A stretch of DNA of 64,000 nucleotides from Manis javanica. Taxonomy: Eukaryota > Chordata > Mammalia > Pholidota > Manidae. The translations under genes and the position numbers were made by a program. The DNA lies in assembly GCF_040802235.1 (NCBI RefSeq), contig NC_133174.1, forward strand, positions 133,539,213-133,603,212. Direction: 5' to 3'. A model generated the notes under the pieces. That model saw nothing but the letters and a program-made list of their open reading frames with translations, did no database searches and was not told the origin of the DNA. Below are positions 1 to 12,412 of the stretch, piece by piece (the stretch's first letter is position 1; each line of letters starts with the position of its first letter).

Positions 1-204
1 TATATATGCAGTCTCCTTCTGTTATGTTTTTATGCTCTTCCAAAATAAAATTTGAGGTAAAAGTGAAGAAAATCTTCCCTGCTGAGAAACCTGAAAGGAA
101 TATTTATTTCATTATCTAAATGTTATTTTCAAAAGATTAACAGGCTATATCTACATGTATATGTTTTATATGCTGTAAAACGTTGAAAAGTTGTTTATTT
201 ACTT

Positions 205-300
205 TGTGCATCAGTTCCTGTGTCTGTATAATGGAAATAATAATACATCCTTACAGAGTTGCTCTAATGAATAGATAATGTGTTAAAACCTCTGGCAAAA
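205..300 (+). repeat. MIR fragment
   Basis: This stretch follows the 3' half of the MIR SINE consensus on the plus strand: the 'cctgtgtctgtataatggaaataataata' type core, then the 'ttacagagttgctctaatgaatagataatg' part. It is short and diverged, so the family call rests on word order rather than identity. Confidence 0.5.
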
Positions 301-1595
301 TAATTTAGATTTAGTTTAAAGCTGAATGCAAAAAAATACCCTGAGATTTGCATTTTTTTATTTTTTCACATAATCAAGTATTTTAGCATCGTAATATTTA
401 AAATATTAGGATTTTATCTTAGAACATCTCATATTCCTGACATATTCTTAAAGAATTATTGTAATTTTGCTTATAATTTGGGAGAACTATTGATTTCTAA
501 ATTATTTCTTCTGACTTCTTTGCTGACATTTGTAAGAAAGACTTGAAAAAGAGCGTAAATTATTTAAACTACTACAACATCAAAATATTGTTAAAGCACA
601 CCAGGAGGTTCTTTTTAGGTGCTGACACAGTCCCTCCCCTATCCAAGTCTGCTTCTCCTTTGAAATTATCTGCGACTGTAAATGTCTCCTTTCCTGGAAT
701 AGTAAATAGTTTAGACAGAAAATAGGAGTTTCACTGGTGCCCTTCTGAGTGGCTCTTGCACTCCCTTGTAAGTGTGTCTGTCATCGGGGTCACAGCCAGC
801 CTAGGATCACCTTCTGCGAAACAAACGGGCAACATAGACTCCTATACTGGCTCGGACTCGTAATAGGAATCCCAGTTCGCCTTTACTGGTGTTGCCTTGT
901 ACTTCAGTCTTTATATACATTTCTGTTGCTCTCACCAGATTGTCCATTTTGGGGGAGACTCAGAGATCCCTCTGTTTCCTTTTATCTCCCACAACTTCTG
1001 GAACAGTATATTTGAACAATGTAACATTAAAAACTATAGGAAGTTAGTTAATGGTAGAGTCAGAAACCACTTATCACAGAGGACTCTGAAGACTTTTTCA
1101 ACTCTAGATTCCAAGGTTTACTCAAGCTTGGGCCTGCCCATCTCTGCATCTATGGGTTGGTTTAACCTTCATTCTGTGATGAGAGTAGCCCCTATCAGAC
1201 TCAAAAAGTAAGAGAACAAGTAAGAGGTGAAATCTCAAGTCTAGCCTATTATATTTTTAATATCAATTCTGATGTGGCCAAGCAGGATTCTTCTAGGTAA
1301 AGTTTTACTTTTGTAGAAATGATGTCATTTTACTTAAGTCACTTCCATTTTTTTCAGTTATAGATATGCATTCTGTATTGACACATCAAGAGTTGCCAAA
1401 ATTTAAAAATTGAGAATAATTCAGGAGTGTTTTAGAAATACAACCGGAGGGCTGTGAACATGTAGGACTTAGGACTAGCCCATAGGGGCCTGATTCATGA
1501 ATAATTCCTCAGGAAAAGTGTTCTTAACCCCTCAAACTAGGTTAGACTCCCTATACTATATGATCTCATAGCATTACTTATATTTTGGGGTAACA
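301..1595. other. AT-rich DNA without a recognised feature
   Basis: No gene or named repeat is recognised. Positions 600-980 are less AT-rich, with a few CpGs, and open in two overlapping plus-strand frames of 88 and 104 codons. These have no recognisable domain and I take them as chance. Confidence 0.5.
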
Positions 1596-2480
1596 TTTTA
1601 CTTTATTTTATTTTATGCTGCAAAATGTATTCTTGTTTCCATTTGGTCCACAGCCTGGGCTAGGGATCCAGAGTAGTTAAAAAAGTGCCTGGTGGCTGGA
1701 GAGAGACGCTTAGGCAGAAGCTCTGATACCAGGAAGATAAGAAGGGCCTTTCAAAGGCTGCAAGGCTCCAAGGGCTCTGACCTGTGCCCTTGGAGGGTTC
1801 CTAGCTTGGAGACTGGCCAGCTTGTCAAGGTTAATTCAGGTGGTCACTAATCTTGACGAGTTTCACTTCATCATCTAGGCAAACAGCTGTCCAGAGGGTC
1901 AGAGAGGGCAAGGCTGTGAGGGCAGAACCCAGGATGTACAGATCCAAAAGGGCCTGGTTTATGTTCTTCTCCAGGGCCATGACAGCTTCTGTGGCATCCA
2001 GGCTGCCCTTTCATTCATCTTTGAACAGTTTCTGCCCATCCTGGGAGAGGATGTAGTTGCTGCACTGGTTTTGCATCTTCAAGAGATGCTCAGCATCTTT
2101 GCACTTCTCTTGGACCGTCTTGTATAAGTAGCCCATGCTTTCCATGGCCACATAGTTGCCTTTAAGTAGAAGCCCAGAGAGTGGCAGATATAGGAGGACT
2201 ACAAATACAGGTTGACTATGTAGTAGATAGTAGCCTCCACCTTAGTAGAATGAGTCTGGTAACTCTAGGAGCTCATGGTCCGTTATAATGAGCTAACCAC
2301 AAAAACAGTGTTGGATGGATCCAGAAGCAGCGAATGGTCCAGAGAAGGATGGTCCCAGAGGTAATGACTGGATCGGGGTTGGAGAATGGCTGGAAGCTGG
2401 AAGAAGAGCCCTCAGGTCTGTTCCATCCAAACAATATTGAAGCAAGTAACAGATCCATGAGACCACCAGGCACACTGCCC
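1596..2480 (-). pseudogene. FTL: Ferritin light chain processed pseudogene
   Basis: This is a retrocopy of FTL mRNA on the minus strand. FTL is the light subunit of cytosolic ferritin, which stores iron. The copy is intronless and spans the 5' UTR with its iron-responsive element (2415-2456), a start codon at 2274-2276 and an initial Met-Ser-Ser as in FTL. Recognisable words follow, such as LLKMQNQ, then MALEK-NQALLDL-LGSA, DDEVKL and SDHL. The 3' UTR (about 1620-1740) matches FTL, and a decayed A tail is read as T-rich DNA at 1597-1616. It is dead: codon 4 is TAG (2265-2267), a Trp codon in the middle has become TGA (2011-2013), and there are frameshifts and further stops near the end. Full length with UTRs points to L1-driven retroposition of a mature message. 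The identification is firm; the exact 5' limit is good to about 10 bases. Confidence 0.9.
2415..2456 (-). promoter_or_regulatory. Decayed iron-responsive element of the FTL retrocopy
   Basis: On the minus strand the stem sequences of the FTL IRE are still present: cttgcttcaa on one side and ttgga-ggaacaga on the other. A functional IRE has the hexaloop CAGUGN. Here the loop reads TATTGT (plus positions 2431-2436), so the C1 and G3 positions needed for IRP binding are both lost. It is a fossil of the element. Confidence 0.8.
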
Positions 2481-2499
2481 ATTTTATTTTTATATAATT

Positions 2500-2870
2500 T
2501 CAAATTTGGAAAATATTATAATAATAGTATAAGAAATCCTGACTACGCTTTACCCACATTCTCCAACTAGTTACCTTTTATCCCATCATTTGCATGCTTT
2601 CTCTCTCAAACTCTCTTCTCTTTCTTCCTGTCTCCCATCATGTGAGAATAAGTTGCACACATGCTCATTTTCTTCTTAAGTATTTAGGTATCTTTTCACT
2701 AAGATATTGCTTACGTAGCCACCATAACTGCAGTAGACATCAAAATATGGACGTTTAACAATAATACAACATTATTATATAATTCACAATAAAAATCTAA
2801 ATGTCAAATGTTTTAATAATGCCATTTATTAGTTTTTATCTCTTACTTCATGAAACAGCCAGGAATTAGG
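2500..2870. repeat. Decayed interspersed repeat, family uncertain
   Basis: The words 'gagaataagttgcacacat', 'cataactgcag', 'acgtttaacaataatacaac' and 'aatgccatttatta' in this order recall an old L1-related repeat tail. Divergence is high and I cannot assign a family or strand with confidence. Confidence 0.35.
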
Positions 2871-4425
2871 CATTGTACATCAGCAACATGGCTAAACAAG
2901 ATGTCCTTCATCCTGTCTCTCCACAACAATAGTTTGGCATCTATCCACAGATAAAATTGCCATTGTAGGAACTGTTGGATTTATGGCCATATGCCAAAGG
3001 ATCCTGGGGGAGCTTGCCTGCCTGTGCCCTAAGTAATAGTTGTCCAGACCTCCATCACAGTTATGGACCCTACAGTAGCCCATGAACCAGCTGAAGCCCA
3101 TCTTGGCTGAAGTCTTTGAGTCCCTGGAGAACATGGCCTTAGACATTCACCCATGGACAGTGGTCTTTGTGGAAGTCTAGGTTTCCAGGGGGGAAAAAAT
3201 GTTTGGATGCATTAGAGAACTGTACGGAGTTATGAGCTGCACGACTGGGGGATGGAAAGAGTCTGGATGAATGCAGATAGGACTTTCTGAGGACATTAGA
3301 GGGGCAAGGATCCTACTGGCTGCATCAAAGACTCCATCAAGAAGCCCAGCCATGTACTACTAGGGACCTCTCACCTGTATATCCTGCCAACTGGCCCATG
3401 GACCAGTGCTCAGCATGCCGCATTCATCTCTGCCCAATACACATGCACACCCTGTGGCCAGTTTCTTGTGTGTGCTCTTGGTGAAGGCAAAAGTGAACTT
3501 TGGCAGATGACTGGTGAGCATATACAGAAAGCCAGACCAAATATGCATACTAAACAGAGGCTCCAATTTGAGCTTTAGCTCTGCCCTTGAGACACCAAAG
3601 GGAGGCTGTCAGTACTTGGCCTGGTGCATTGCAGGATCAAAAGGAAGTATGCAAGTTTAAGAATTCTGCTGTAACAGGGGCCATGAAGTGTGCTTAGGAC
3701 ATATCCATAGGTCTGAGAAAGCTTCAGAATTGCTAGCAGGGCTGACAGAAGGCAGTTTTCCCCAGAAGGCAGTTGGGGAACACTGAAGAAGTTGGCTGGT
3801 ACTTCAAATGTGAAATATTTTAAAGAACATGAAAAATAAAGGAAACATGACACCACCAAGGGACCACAATACTCGTCCAGTAACCAACCCCAAAGGCGTG
3901 GAAATCTGTGATTTATATGAAAACAAATTCAAAATACCTTTGTTAAGGAAGGTCAATGAACTGCAAGAAAACAGAAAGATAATAATGCAATGAAATAGGG
4001 AAAACAACAAGACAGAATGAAAAATTTAACAAAGGAATAAAAATTATAAAAAAGAACCAAACAAATTCTGGAGCTGAAGTATTCAATAAATTAAATGAAA
4101 AATGCAATAGACAGCATCAACATTAGAATAAATCAGGAGAAAAAAAGAATATATAAATAAAAAGTAGGGCCTTTGAGATTATCCAAGGAAGAAACAGAAA
4201 AAAGTAATGAAAAAAAGTGAAGAAAACCTGTGTGATCTATGGGATACCAGTACAGTGTGCGAGTTATTGAAGTCCTGGAAGAAGTGAGGAAGGGTGTAAA
4301 AACCTTAGTTAAAGAAATAATGTCTGAGAACATCCCAAATACAGGAAGAAATTTGGATATCCAGGTTTATGAGTCTCAGGTCATCAAACTCAAATAAAAG
4401 CGATCTTCAAGATACATTATAAGAA

Positions 4426-4613
4426 TAGCATGGAGAATATAGTCAATGATTTTTTAATGTCTTTCTATGTTGACAGATAGTAACTGAACTAGTTGGGGTG
4501 AGGATTTAATAATGTGGGAAATTATTGAATCACTGTGTTGTAGACTTGAAACCAATATAATATTGCATATCAACTATATTTCAGTAAAAGATACACTTAA
4601 AAAGATATAAGAA
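4426..4613 (+). mobile_element. L1 3'-end fragment nested in older L1 ORF1
   Basis: About 190 bases interrupt ORF1 of the surrounding L1. They read as an L1 3' terminus: 'atgtgggaaattattgaatcactgtg', then 'tatcaactatatttcagtaaaa'. ORF1 resumes at once with 'ctgtcgaaaatcaaagacag'. The heptamer ataagaa is found on both sides (4419-4425 and 4607-4613) and may be the target-site duplication. Confidence 0.65.
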
Positions 4614-5379
4614 AACTGTCGAAAATCAAAGACAGAGAATCTAGAAAGCAGCGAAAGAAAATCTTATTACTTAAAAGGGTACCCAGGTAAGGCTATCAGC
4701 AGATTACTCAGTAGAAATCTTACAGACCAGGGGAGAATGAGATGATACACACAACATGATAAAGAAAAACTGCCACCCAAGAATACTATCTGACAAAGTT
4801 ATCTTTCAGAAATGAAAGAAAGGGAAAGACTACCCAGACAAAAAAAAGCTGAGGGAATTCATGTGCTCTATACCTGCATTATGAGAAATGCTGAAAGGAG
4901 TTTGTTCTTAAGGCTGAAATTAAAGGATATTAATTAACAACATGTAAATACATGAAAATTTACAAAACAGTGGTAAATATAAGTATACAAATTCAGAATA
5001 CTCTAATACTGTAATATGGTGGCATATTTACCACTTAACTCTAGTATAAAATTTGAAGGAAAAAAGCATTACAAATAACTAAAATAATTTGTTAACAAAT
5101 ACACAATATAAAAACATGTAAATTATGACTTCAAAACTACAGAAGTAGGGAGGGGTAAAGGATGGAATTGTTATTTGAGATCAAAATTTAGTTGTTAGCT
5201 TAAAATACACTGTTATATGCAAACCTCAAGGACACAACAAAGCAAAAACCTGAGGTAGGTACACAAAATATAAAGAGAAGGCAATCAAAGAATATCACTA
5301 TGGAAAATCATCAATACACAAAGGAGGCAGCAAGGGAGGAAGAAAGAAACAAGAGAACTACGAATCATCCAGGAAACAA

Positions 5380-8300
5380 TAAGGCATTAGCAAATCCATC
5401 AATACTTGCTCTAAATACAAAAGGGCTGAAATCTCAAATCCAAACTCATGGAGTAGCTGGATGAATTAAAAAACCATATGCTGCCTTAAGAGAATCACTT
5501 CAGCTTTAAGAACACACATAACTCAAAGTGAAGGGATAGAAAAGATATTTCTTGCAAGTGGAAACCAATAAGGAACAGGGGTACCTATTGCTTATGTTAG
5601 ACAAATAGATTTTAAGGCAAAAACTGTAATAAGAGACAAATAAGGTCATTATATAATGATAAAGGGATAATTCATCAAGAGGCTCTAACAATCATAAATA
5701 CATATGTACCCCAAATCAGAGCACTTAAATACATTAAGCAAATACTAATAGATCTGAAGGGAGAAATAGGTAACAATGCAATAGTAGTAGGGGAATTCAG
5801 TATCCCACTCATAGCAATGAACAGAGCATCCACACAGAAAATCACAAAGAAACTTTGGATTTGAACTATACTTTAGACCAAATGGACCGAACAGACATAT
5901 ATAAAACATTTGATCCAATGCCAGCAGAATATGCATTCTTCTCAAGGACATGCAGACAGTTCTCCAGGAGAGACCATGTTAGGTCACAAAACAAAGATCA
6001 GAGTGGGCAATGAATGAAAGAGAAATAGAAATTAACAAAACAAAGTAGGTTTCTTGAATATATAAACAAAATTGACAAACCTTTAGCTAGACAAGTTAAG
6101 AAAAAGACTCAAGAAATGAAAGATGAGGCATTACAATTGATAAAATGAAATAGAAGTGATCATAAGAGACTACTGTGAACAATTATGCACCAACAAATTG
6201 GATGGTCTAGGGAAATAAATATCTAGAAACATGCCGTGTACCAAGACTGACTCATGAAGAAATGGAAAATCTGAATAGTCCAATCATGAGTAAGGAGATA
6301 TTGAATTAATAATAAAAAATTTTCCAACAAAGAAACTCCAGGACTGGATGGTTTCTCTGGTGAATTTTACCATACATTTAAAATAATTAACACAAATCCT
6401 TCTCATATTTTCCAAAATATGGAAAAGGAGGGAACACTTCCAAACTCATTTTACAAGGCCAGAATTACCCTGATACCAAAGCCCCCTAAGGACACTACAA
6501 GAAAGTACAGGCCAATATTGCTGATGAATGTAAGTACAGAATTTTTCAACAAAATACTAGCAAACTGAATTCAACAGCACATTAAAAAGATCACCAGTAT
6601 TAAGTGGAATTTACCTCTAGTAAGCAAGGATGTTCCAATATATGCAAATCAATAAATTCAAACACCACATTAATAGAATGAAAGCTAAAAATAACATGAT
6701 CATCTCAATAGAAGCAGAAAAGGCATTTCACAAAATATATTCTTTTATAATAAAAACTTCAACAAATTCAGTATAGAAGGAATAGACCTCATCATAATAA
6801 AAGCCATAGGTGAGAAGACAACAGGTAACATCATACTCAATAGCAAAAGACTGAAAATGTTTCCTTTAAGATCAGGAACAAGGGTGCCCACTCTCACCAT
6901 TTCTATTCACTGTAGAACTGGAAGTTCTAGTCAGAGCAATCAGGCAAGGAAAAGAAATAAGAGGCATCCAAATTGGAAAGGAAGAAATAAAATTGTCCCT
7001 GTTTGCAGATGATATTGTCTTATATACAGAAAATCCTTAAGATACAACCAAAAAATTGTTAGCACTAATTAACAAATACAGTTAAGTTGTAGGTTTAAAA
7101 TCCACATACAAAATGAGTTGCATTTCTCTGCATTAACAATTAAATATCTGAAAAGAAATAAAGCAAGCAATCCTATTCACAATAACATTAAAAACAATAA
7201 AGTATTTAGGAATAAATTTAGCCAAGGAGGTGAATAATCTGTACTCTAAAAACTATAAGACTTTGATGGAAGAAATTGAAGAAAATGCAAGTAAATGGAA
7301 AGATACCTCATGTTCAAGGATAATTAATACTGTGAAACGGTTGATACCACCCAAAGCTATCTATAGATTCATTGCAAACCCCACCAAAATTCCAATGGTA
7401 TTTTTCACAGAAATAGGAAAAACAATCCTAAAATTCATATGCAACCACAAAAGACACCAAATTGCAAAGCCAATCTGAGAAAGAAGACCAAGGCTGGAGG
7501 CATCACACTTCCTTATTTCAAACCATAGTACAAAGATACAGTCCTTAAAGCAGAGTGGTACTTGCATAAATATAGCTACATAGACCAATGGAACAGAATT
7601 GAGATCCCAGAAACAAACCCACACATATGTGGTTAACTATGTTTGACAAAGGGGCCAAGAATAGTTGATGGGGAAAAAATAGTTTCTTCAGTAAATGTTG
7701 GGAATACCAGGTAATCACATGCATAAGAAATGAAATTGGCCCCTGTCTTAACACCATTCACGTATTTAATTTACAGTGGATTAGAGACTTGAAACCATAA
7801 ATCTCCTAGAAAATAAACATATAAAAAAGCATCTTTTTCACTGCTGTTAGCAACAAGTTTTTGAATATGACAACAAAAGCAAAAAGAAATATGTGGGCTG
7901 ACATTAGAAAGCTTTTCACAGCAGGAGAGACAATCAGCAAAATGAAAAAGCAGCCTACTGAATGGTAGAAAATATGCACACCATATATCTGATAAAAGGT
8001 TAATATCCAAAATATATAAGGAATGTGTTCAACTTAATAGCAAAAAAAAAAAAAAGCTAATTGAAAAATGCGCAGAGGAACTGGGTAGACTTTTTCCAAA
8101 GAAGGCATTTAAATGGCCGAGTGGTACATGAAAGATGCTCGGCTTCACTCATAGCATGGAAATGCAAACTAAAACACAGTGAGATACCACCTGACACCTA
8201 TTAGAATGGCTATCATCAAAATGATAAGAGATAATACTGGAGAGGATGTGGAGAAAAAGGATGCTTGTGCACTGTTGGTGGGAATATAAATTTTTACTCC

Positions 8301-8400
8301 CAGTGTGGAGAACAGTATGGATATTCCTCAAAAAGAGAACTACCATATGATCCAGAAACCCCATTTTGGGGATATACCCAAAGGAAATGAAATCAGGATC
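5380..8400 (+). pseudogene. L1 ORF2 remnant (endonuclease and reverse transcriptase)
   Basis: L1 ORF2p combines an endonuclease with a reverse transcriptase that copies L1 RNA at the target site. The reverse-transcriptase active-site motif FADD followed by IVLYTENP can be read at about 6999-7035. Downstream, the GI-LPYF-like stretch and [15 protein letters not shown] region (about 7495-7625) follow the family order. The frame is broken by numerous stops; the longest open piece is 82 codons (7230-7478). Confidence 0.8.
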
Positions 8401-9224
8401 ATGAAGAAATACCTACACCCTCATGTTCACTGCAGCATTATTCACAACAGCCAAGATATGAAAACAGCCTAAGTGTCCATGTACGGATCACTAGATAAAG
8501 AAGATGTGATTAATATATATATTTTAAAAATACTCAATTAAACAAAATCTACACACACACACACATACATACCAACAATGGAATATTATCCAGCCATGGA
8601 AATGAAGGAATGTCTGGCTTTTGCAACAACATGAATGAACTTTGAGGGCACTTGCCAAGTGAAATAATTCAGACAAAGACAATTACCATATGATCTTACT
8701 TATATGTGGAATTTTAAAATGTCTAACACATAGAAAAAAAGTGAATGGTGCTTGTGTGTCTGGGGTGAGGAGTAATGGGGAGATGTCCATCAAAGACTGC
8801 AAACTTCCAGTTATAAGATGAATAAGTTCTGGGGATCTAATATACACCATGGTGACTATGTTAACAATACTTGAAAATTGCTGAGAGATCTCAAATGTTC
8901 TCATCCAACAAATGAAATGGAAATTATGCAAGGTTATGGAGCTGCTAACTAACCCCACTTTGGTAATCATTTCCTAATATATAAATGTATTAAATCATTA
9001 TGTTGTATACCTTATATTTATACAATGCTACATATCAGTTATATCTAAATATAGCTGGAAAACAATAAAATGTAAAGACAATATTTAAAAAAAAGAATCA
9101 GGTATTGCATTAAGTTGATATGGCTTCTTAGTCTCCTTTAGTTGGTTATTAGGAGTGCTGGTCAGTGTAGTTACTCTTGATTCCACCCATAAGTTCCCCT
9201 ACCCATGTCTTCTTAGTGTTGTAG

Positions 9225-9700
9225 ATTGTATTAGTGCACTATTGCTGCTGAACAAGTTACCATGAACTCAATAGCTTAAAACAAAACATCTATTCCCTTA
9301 TATAGTACTGAGAGTCATACATGTGAGGCCAATTTACTGGGCTGAAGTCTAGATGTTGACAGGGCTAGGTACTTATGGAGGCTCCATTTCCTTGCCAGTT
9401 TCAGCCTCCTAAGTGCATTGGCTTGTAACCTCTTCCTCCCTTATCGAAGTACATCACTCTAATTTCTGCTTCTGTCATCGTATCAGCTTCTCCTCTTCTG
9501 TAGCCAAATATCCCTCTTCCTCTTATAAGGACATTTATGATTACATTTCAGCCCCACCTGGATAATTCAGCATAATGCCCCCATCTCAAAATCCTTAATA
9601 ACATCTGCAATGCCTTTTTGCTATGTAACATAACATTGACAGGTTCTGGGAATTGGAACAAGGACATGTGAAAAGTATTACTCAGTCTACCACAGAGACA
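9225..9700 (+). repeat. Old interspersed repeat with 'agcttaaaacaa' module
   Basis: This is a mammal-wide repeat that I recognise by its ordered words but cannot name safely: 'ctattgctgctgaacaagttaccatgaa', 'atagcttaaaacaaaacat', 'ggctgaagtctagatgttga', 'cccacctggataattcagcat', 'catctcaaaatccttaa' and 'ctaccaca' at the end. The same family recurs at 15465-16000, 63010-63480 and at the right edge. Confidence 0.65.
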
Positions 9701-9759
9701 CAGGTTAAGATAAAGGTTTCTGATTCAGTGATATACTTGGAATGCTGTCCCTTCCTCAA

Positions 9760-9995
9760 ATAATAGTGCCTCTGAGCAGGTGCTTCAGTTATACCTTTTA
9801 GCTCTCTTTTCCAATTGTTCTACCAATTCCTTAATGAAGAATCTTAAACTCTCCAACTATCTTTGTGAATTGTTTATTTCTTTATTTTACTTTGGTGGGT
9901 TTTTTCCTCCATGTATTTCAGAGCTCTGTTATTAGGCACATTCACATTTAAAATTGTCACTTTTTCCTGATGAATCATTCCTTTTATCTTTATGG
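9760..9995 (-). mobile_element. L1 ORF2 fragment, minus strand
   Basis: Words 'gagctctgttattaggcaca', 'tgatgaatcattccttttatc' and 'tatggaatat' are the reverse complement of an L1 ORF2 stretch, also visible in diverged form at about 42880-42970. It is a short, decayed fragment. Confidence 0.55.
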
Positions 9996-10000
9996 AATAT

Positions 10001-10416
10001 TATAGGTTCTAGATAAATATTTGTTGAATTAGTTTAAAGAAAATACAGCATATTAATAAGTTTAACATAAATGCAAAGTAAAGTAATATACCTTGATGTT
10101 TTTTGAAATAAAGATACTGACCAGAGCTCCAACTTTTGGAGAAACTTTTCAGAATACTTTCTCAGTTCTTTAGACCCCTATTTCCTTATTACAAATATAG
10201 CTGTGTTTGCTATTTGGAACTGAGAATTCTGAATAAGGTCACTATTATGTTTATAGCATAAAAAGTAGACCTTATAAAATCAAACAGCCAGCAAAATTCT
10301 GTGTCCTTAGGATGAACACGAAGAGAGTCCTTAATGTTCACAGTAGGTAATTGATTTTGCCAGGTTCTTCCTCAGAGCTACCTTAGTAATCTGGGGGTGT
10401 GCAGTGTAGGTGGGCC
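10001..10416. other. No recognised feature
   Basis: This is single-copy-looking DNA between an L1 fragment and the CTCF-like motif. It has no open frame of note and no named repeat. Confidence 0.4.
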
Positions 10417-10430
10417 CCACTAGAGGGCAG
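10417..10430 (+). promoter_or_regulatory. CTCF-like core motif
   Basis: CCACTAGAGGGCAG fits every position of the usual CTCF core consensus CCASYAGRKGGCRS. CTCF is the zinc-finger protein that anchors chromatin loops and boundaries. The motif is outside recognised repeats and 32 bases from a long (TA)n. A motif alone does not prove binding. Confidence 0.55.
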
Positions 10431-10457
10431 TCTATCCTCTGAAGCACAATTCTCTAA

Positions 10458-10461
<4 letters not shown>

Positions 10462-10527
<66 letters not shown>
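10462..10527. repeat. (TA)n microsatellite
   Basis: About 33 uninterrupted TA units. The minus-strand frame through it would encode a run of alternating Ile and Tyr and is not a gene. Such tracts are prone to length change and to cruciform extrusion. Confidence 0.95.
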
Positions 10528-10530
<3 letters not shown>

Positions 10531-10715
10531 GGTATGGATATATAGATACCAAATTAATCTGTGAAAATAAACTGAGTAGACCCAAACTTTTGAGCTCCAT
10601 ATAGAACATCTAGGTCTTAGGCACCCTGAGGATATCCTGTGTCCCGTACACATGCTAGAAACTTGGTCTCTCTTTTTCCCCCACAACTAGAGTTACATCC
10701 TTTCTTTTACTTATT

Positions 10716-11828
10716 TTTATTGAAGTATAGTTGATATACAATATTATATTGGTTTCAGGTATACAACATAGTGACTTGACACTTGTCTACATTATTAAAT
10801 GTTCACCCCAACTAGTGTAGTTATTATCTGTCAACATACAGAGATACTATAATATAATTGACTATATTTCCTATGCTGTACTTACATCCTCATGACTAAT
10901 TTACATTATAATTAGAAATTCATGCCTCTTTTTCCCCTTCACCTATTTCACCCCCCCCCAACTCCCTGCCCCTTGGCAACCACCAGTCTCTTCTCTGTGA
11001 CTTTGAGTCTATTTCTCTTTTGTTTATTTGTTGTGTTTTTTAGATTCCATATAACTGAAATCATTTGGTGTTTGTCTTTCTCTGACTGGCTTATTTCACT
11101 TAGCATAATACCGTCTAGATCCATCCATGTTGAAGCAAATGTCAAGATTTCTTATTTTTATGTCTGAGTAATATTCCACCGTGTACGTGTACCACATCTT
11201 TTTTATTCATTCATCTGTTGATGGGCACTTAGCCCATGCATATATGGTCAATATATGAGAAAAGATGCAAGAATAAGGAAGAGACAGTTTCCTCAATAAA
11301 TGGTGTTGGCAAAACTAGACAGCTACATGCAAGAGAATGAAATTGGATCACTGCCTTACACTATACACAAAAATAAACTAAAAGTGGATTAAAGACCTAA
11401 ATCTAAGACATGACACCATAAAACTCCTAGAAAAAAAAATGTAGGCAGTAATCTCTTGAGCATCAGCCTGAGTAGTTTTTTTCAGGATACATCACCCTGG
11501 GCAAGGGAAACAAAAATAATAAGAAACAAGCGGGACTACATCAAACAAAAAGGGTTCTGCGCAGCAAAGGGAACCACCAACAAAACAAAAAGGCAGCCTA
11601 CCATATGGGAGAATGTATTTGTCAATGGTATATCTGATAAGGGGCTAATATTCCAAATATATAAAGAACTCATATAACTCAATACCAAAAGAGAAAATAA
11701 CCTGATTAAAAAATGGTCAGAGGATCTGAACAGACATGTTTCTGAGGAAGACATACAGATGGCCAATAGACACATGAAAATGAGTTCCATATCATTCATC
11801 AGCAGCGAAGTGCAAATCAAAACCGGGG
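10716..11828 (-). mobile_element. 5'-inverted (twin-primed) truncated L1
   Basis: Positions 10716-11232 read as an L1 3' end on the minus strand. Positions 11237-11828 read as an upstream part of L1 ORF2 on the plus strand, from the 'tatggtcaat' region to 'gaagtgcaaatcaaaac'. This head-to-head arrangement, with loss of the roughly 330 bases that should lie between, is the signature of twin priming. A 12-base target-site duplication with one mismatch flanks it: cttttacttatt at 10704-10715 and cttttatttatt at 11829-11840. No reading frame is intact. Confidence 0.8.
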
Positions 11829-11840
11829 CTTTTATTTATT

Positions 11841-12412
11841 GAACCTCCTATCTAAGAACCAGTGACAAATCCAAAATGTCTTTCATTCATTACTGGCCAG
11901 AGTTATCAAAACTAACCTTAAATTTATAATTCTTGTTAACCTTCAGCTGCAAGACAAATGTTAACCTGCTGAGGTTTATATCTATATACTTTATCACTGA
12001 CAGTGTTATTGGCTATTCGAGGCTAAGTGATAGTAGAACGTATTTTGCTCCTTGGAATTGAACTGTTCCACCAAAGACTCCATGTCTGCTTCTCAAATTC
12101 AAGCTCAACTTCTCCTGCTGGTCAGCTTGGAATAAACCCATTACAGCCTCTCTCACTCCCACTGATACTATTGCAACAGTATGACTTGAACATAAAAAGG
12201 CAACCACTTGAGGACTTTGAAAAGTAGGAAGGACAAAAACCATGGGGTGTTTCCTGTTTTTAGTTTTTTTGTTTGCTGTTTTCCTCTTTTTTCCTCCTGG
12301 CTTTGACCTGAGACACAGAAATCCAGAGAGAAACTCCTAGAGAACTGTCTGACCAGAGGACCAAGAAAAAGGTTCCTGAAAACTGGGGAATGGGGTAGAA
12401 TCTTCCCTCTGT
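11841..12412. other. No recognised feature
   Basis: This is single-copy-looking DNA. Opposed open frames of 66 and 76 codons at 12013-12243 show no domain and are treated as chance. Confidence 0.4.

Larger units (their letters stand above)
2880..9094 (+). mobile_element. Old near full-length L1 (L1MA-like), plus strand
   Basis: This is an autonomous non-LTR retrotransposon of about 6.2 kb. Its 5' UTR (2880-about 4000) matches the reverse complement of the 5' end of the L1 at 38848-45768 (words 'tttggcatc-atccacagat', 'gtgaaccagct', 'tggtctttgtggaagtc'). An ORF1 remnant follows (about 4000-4980), then an ORF2 remnant (about 5380-8400). The 3' UTR and tail end near 9094 in a short A-rich tract. 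All reading frames carry many stops and frameshifts, so it is inert. An L1 3' end is nested in it at 4426-4613. The shape of the 3' end ('atgctacatatcagttatatctaaa') resembles L1MA/L1MB; the subfamily is by memory only. Confidence 0.85.

Noticed and set aside
10432..10686. 84-codon frame with an Ile-Tyr run
   Set aside because: It is created by the (TA)n microsatellite.
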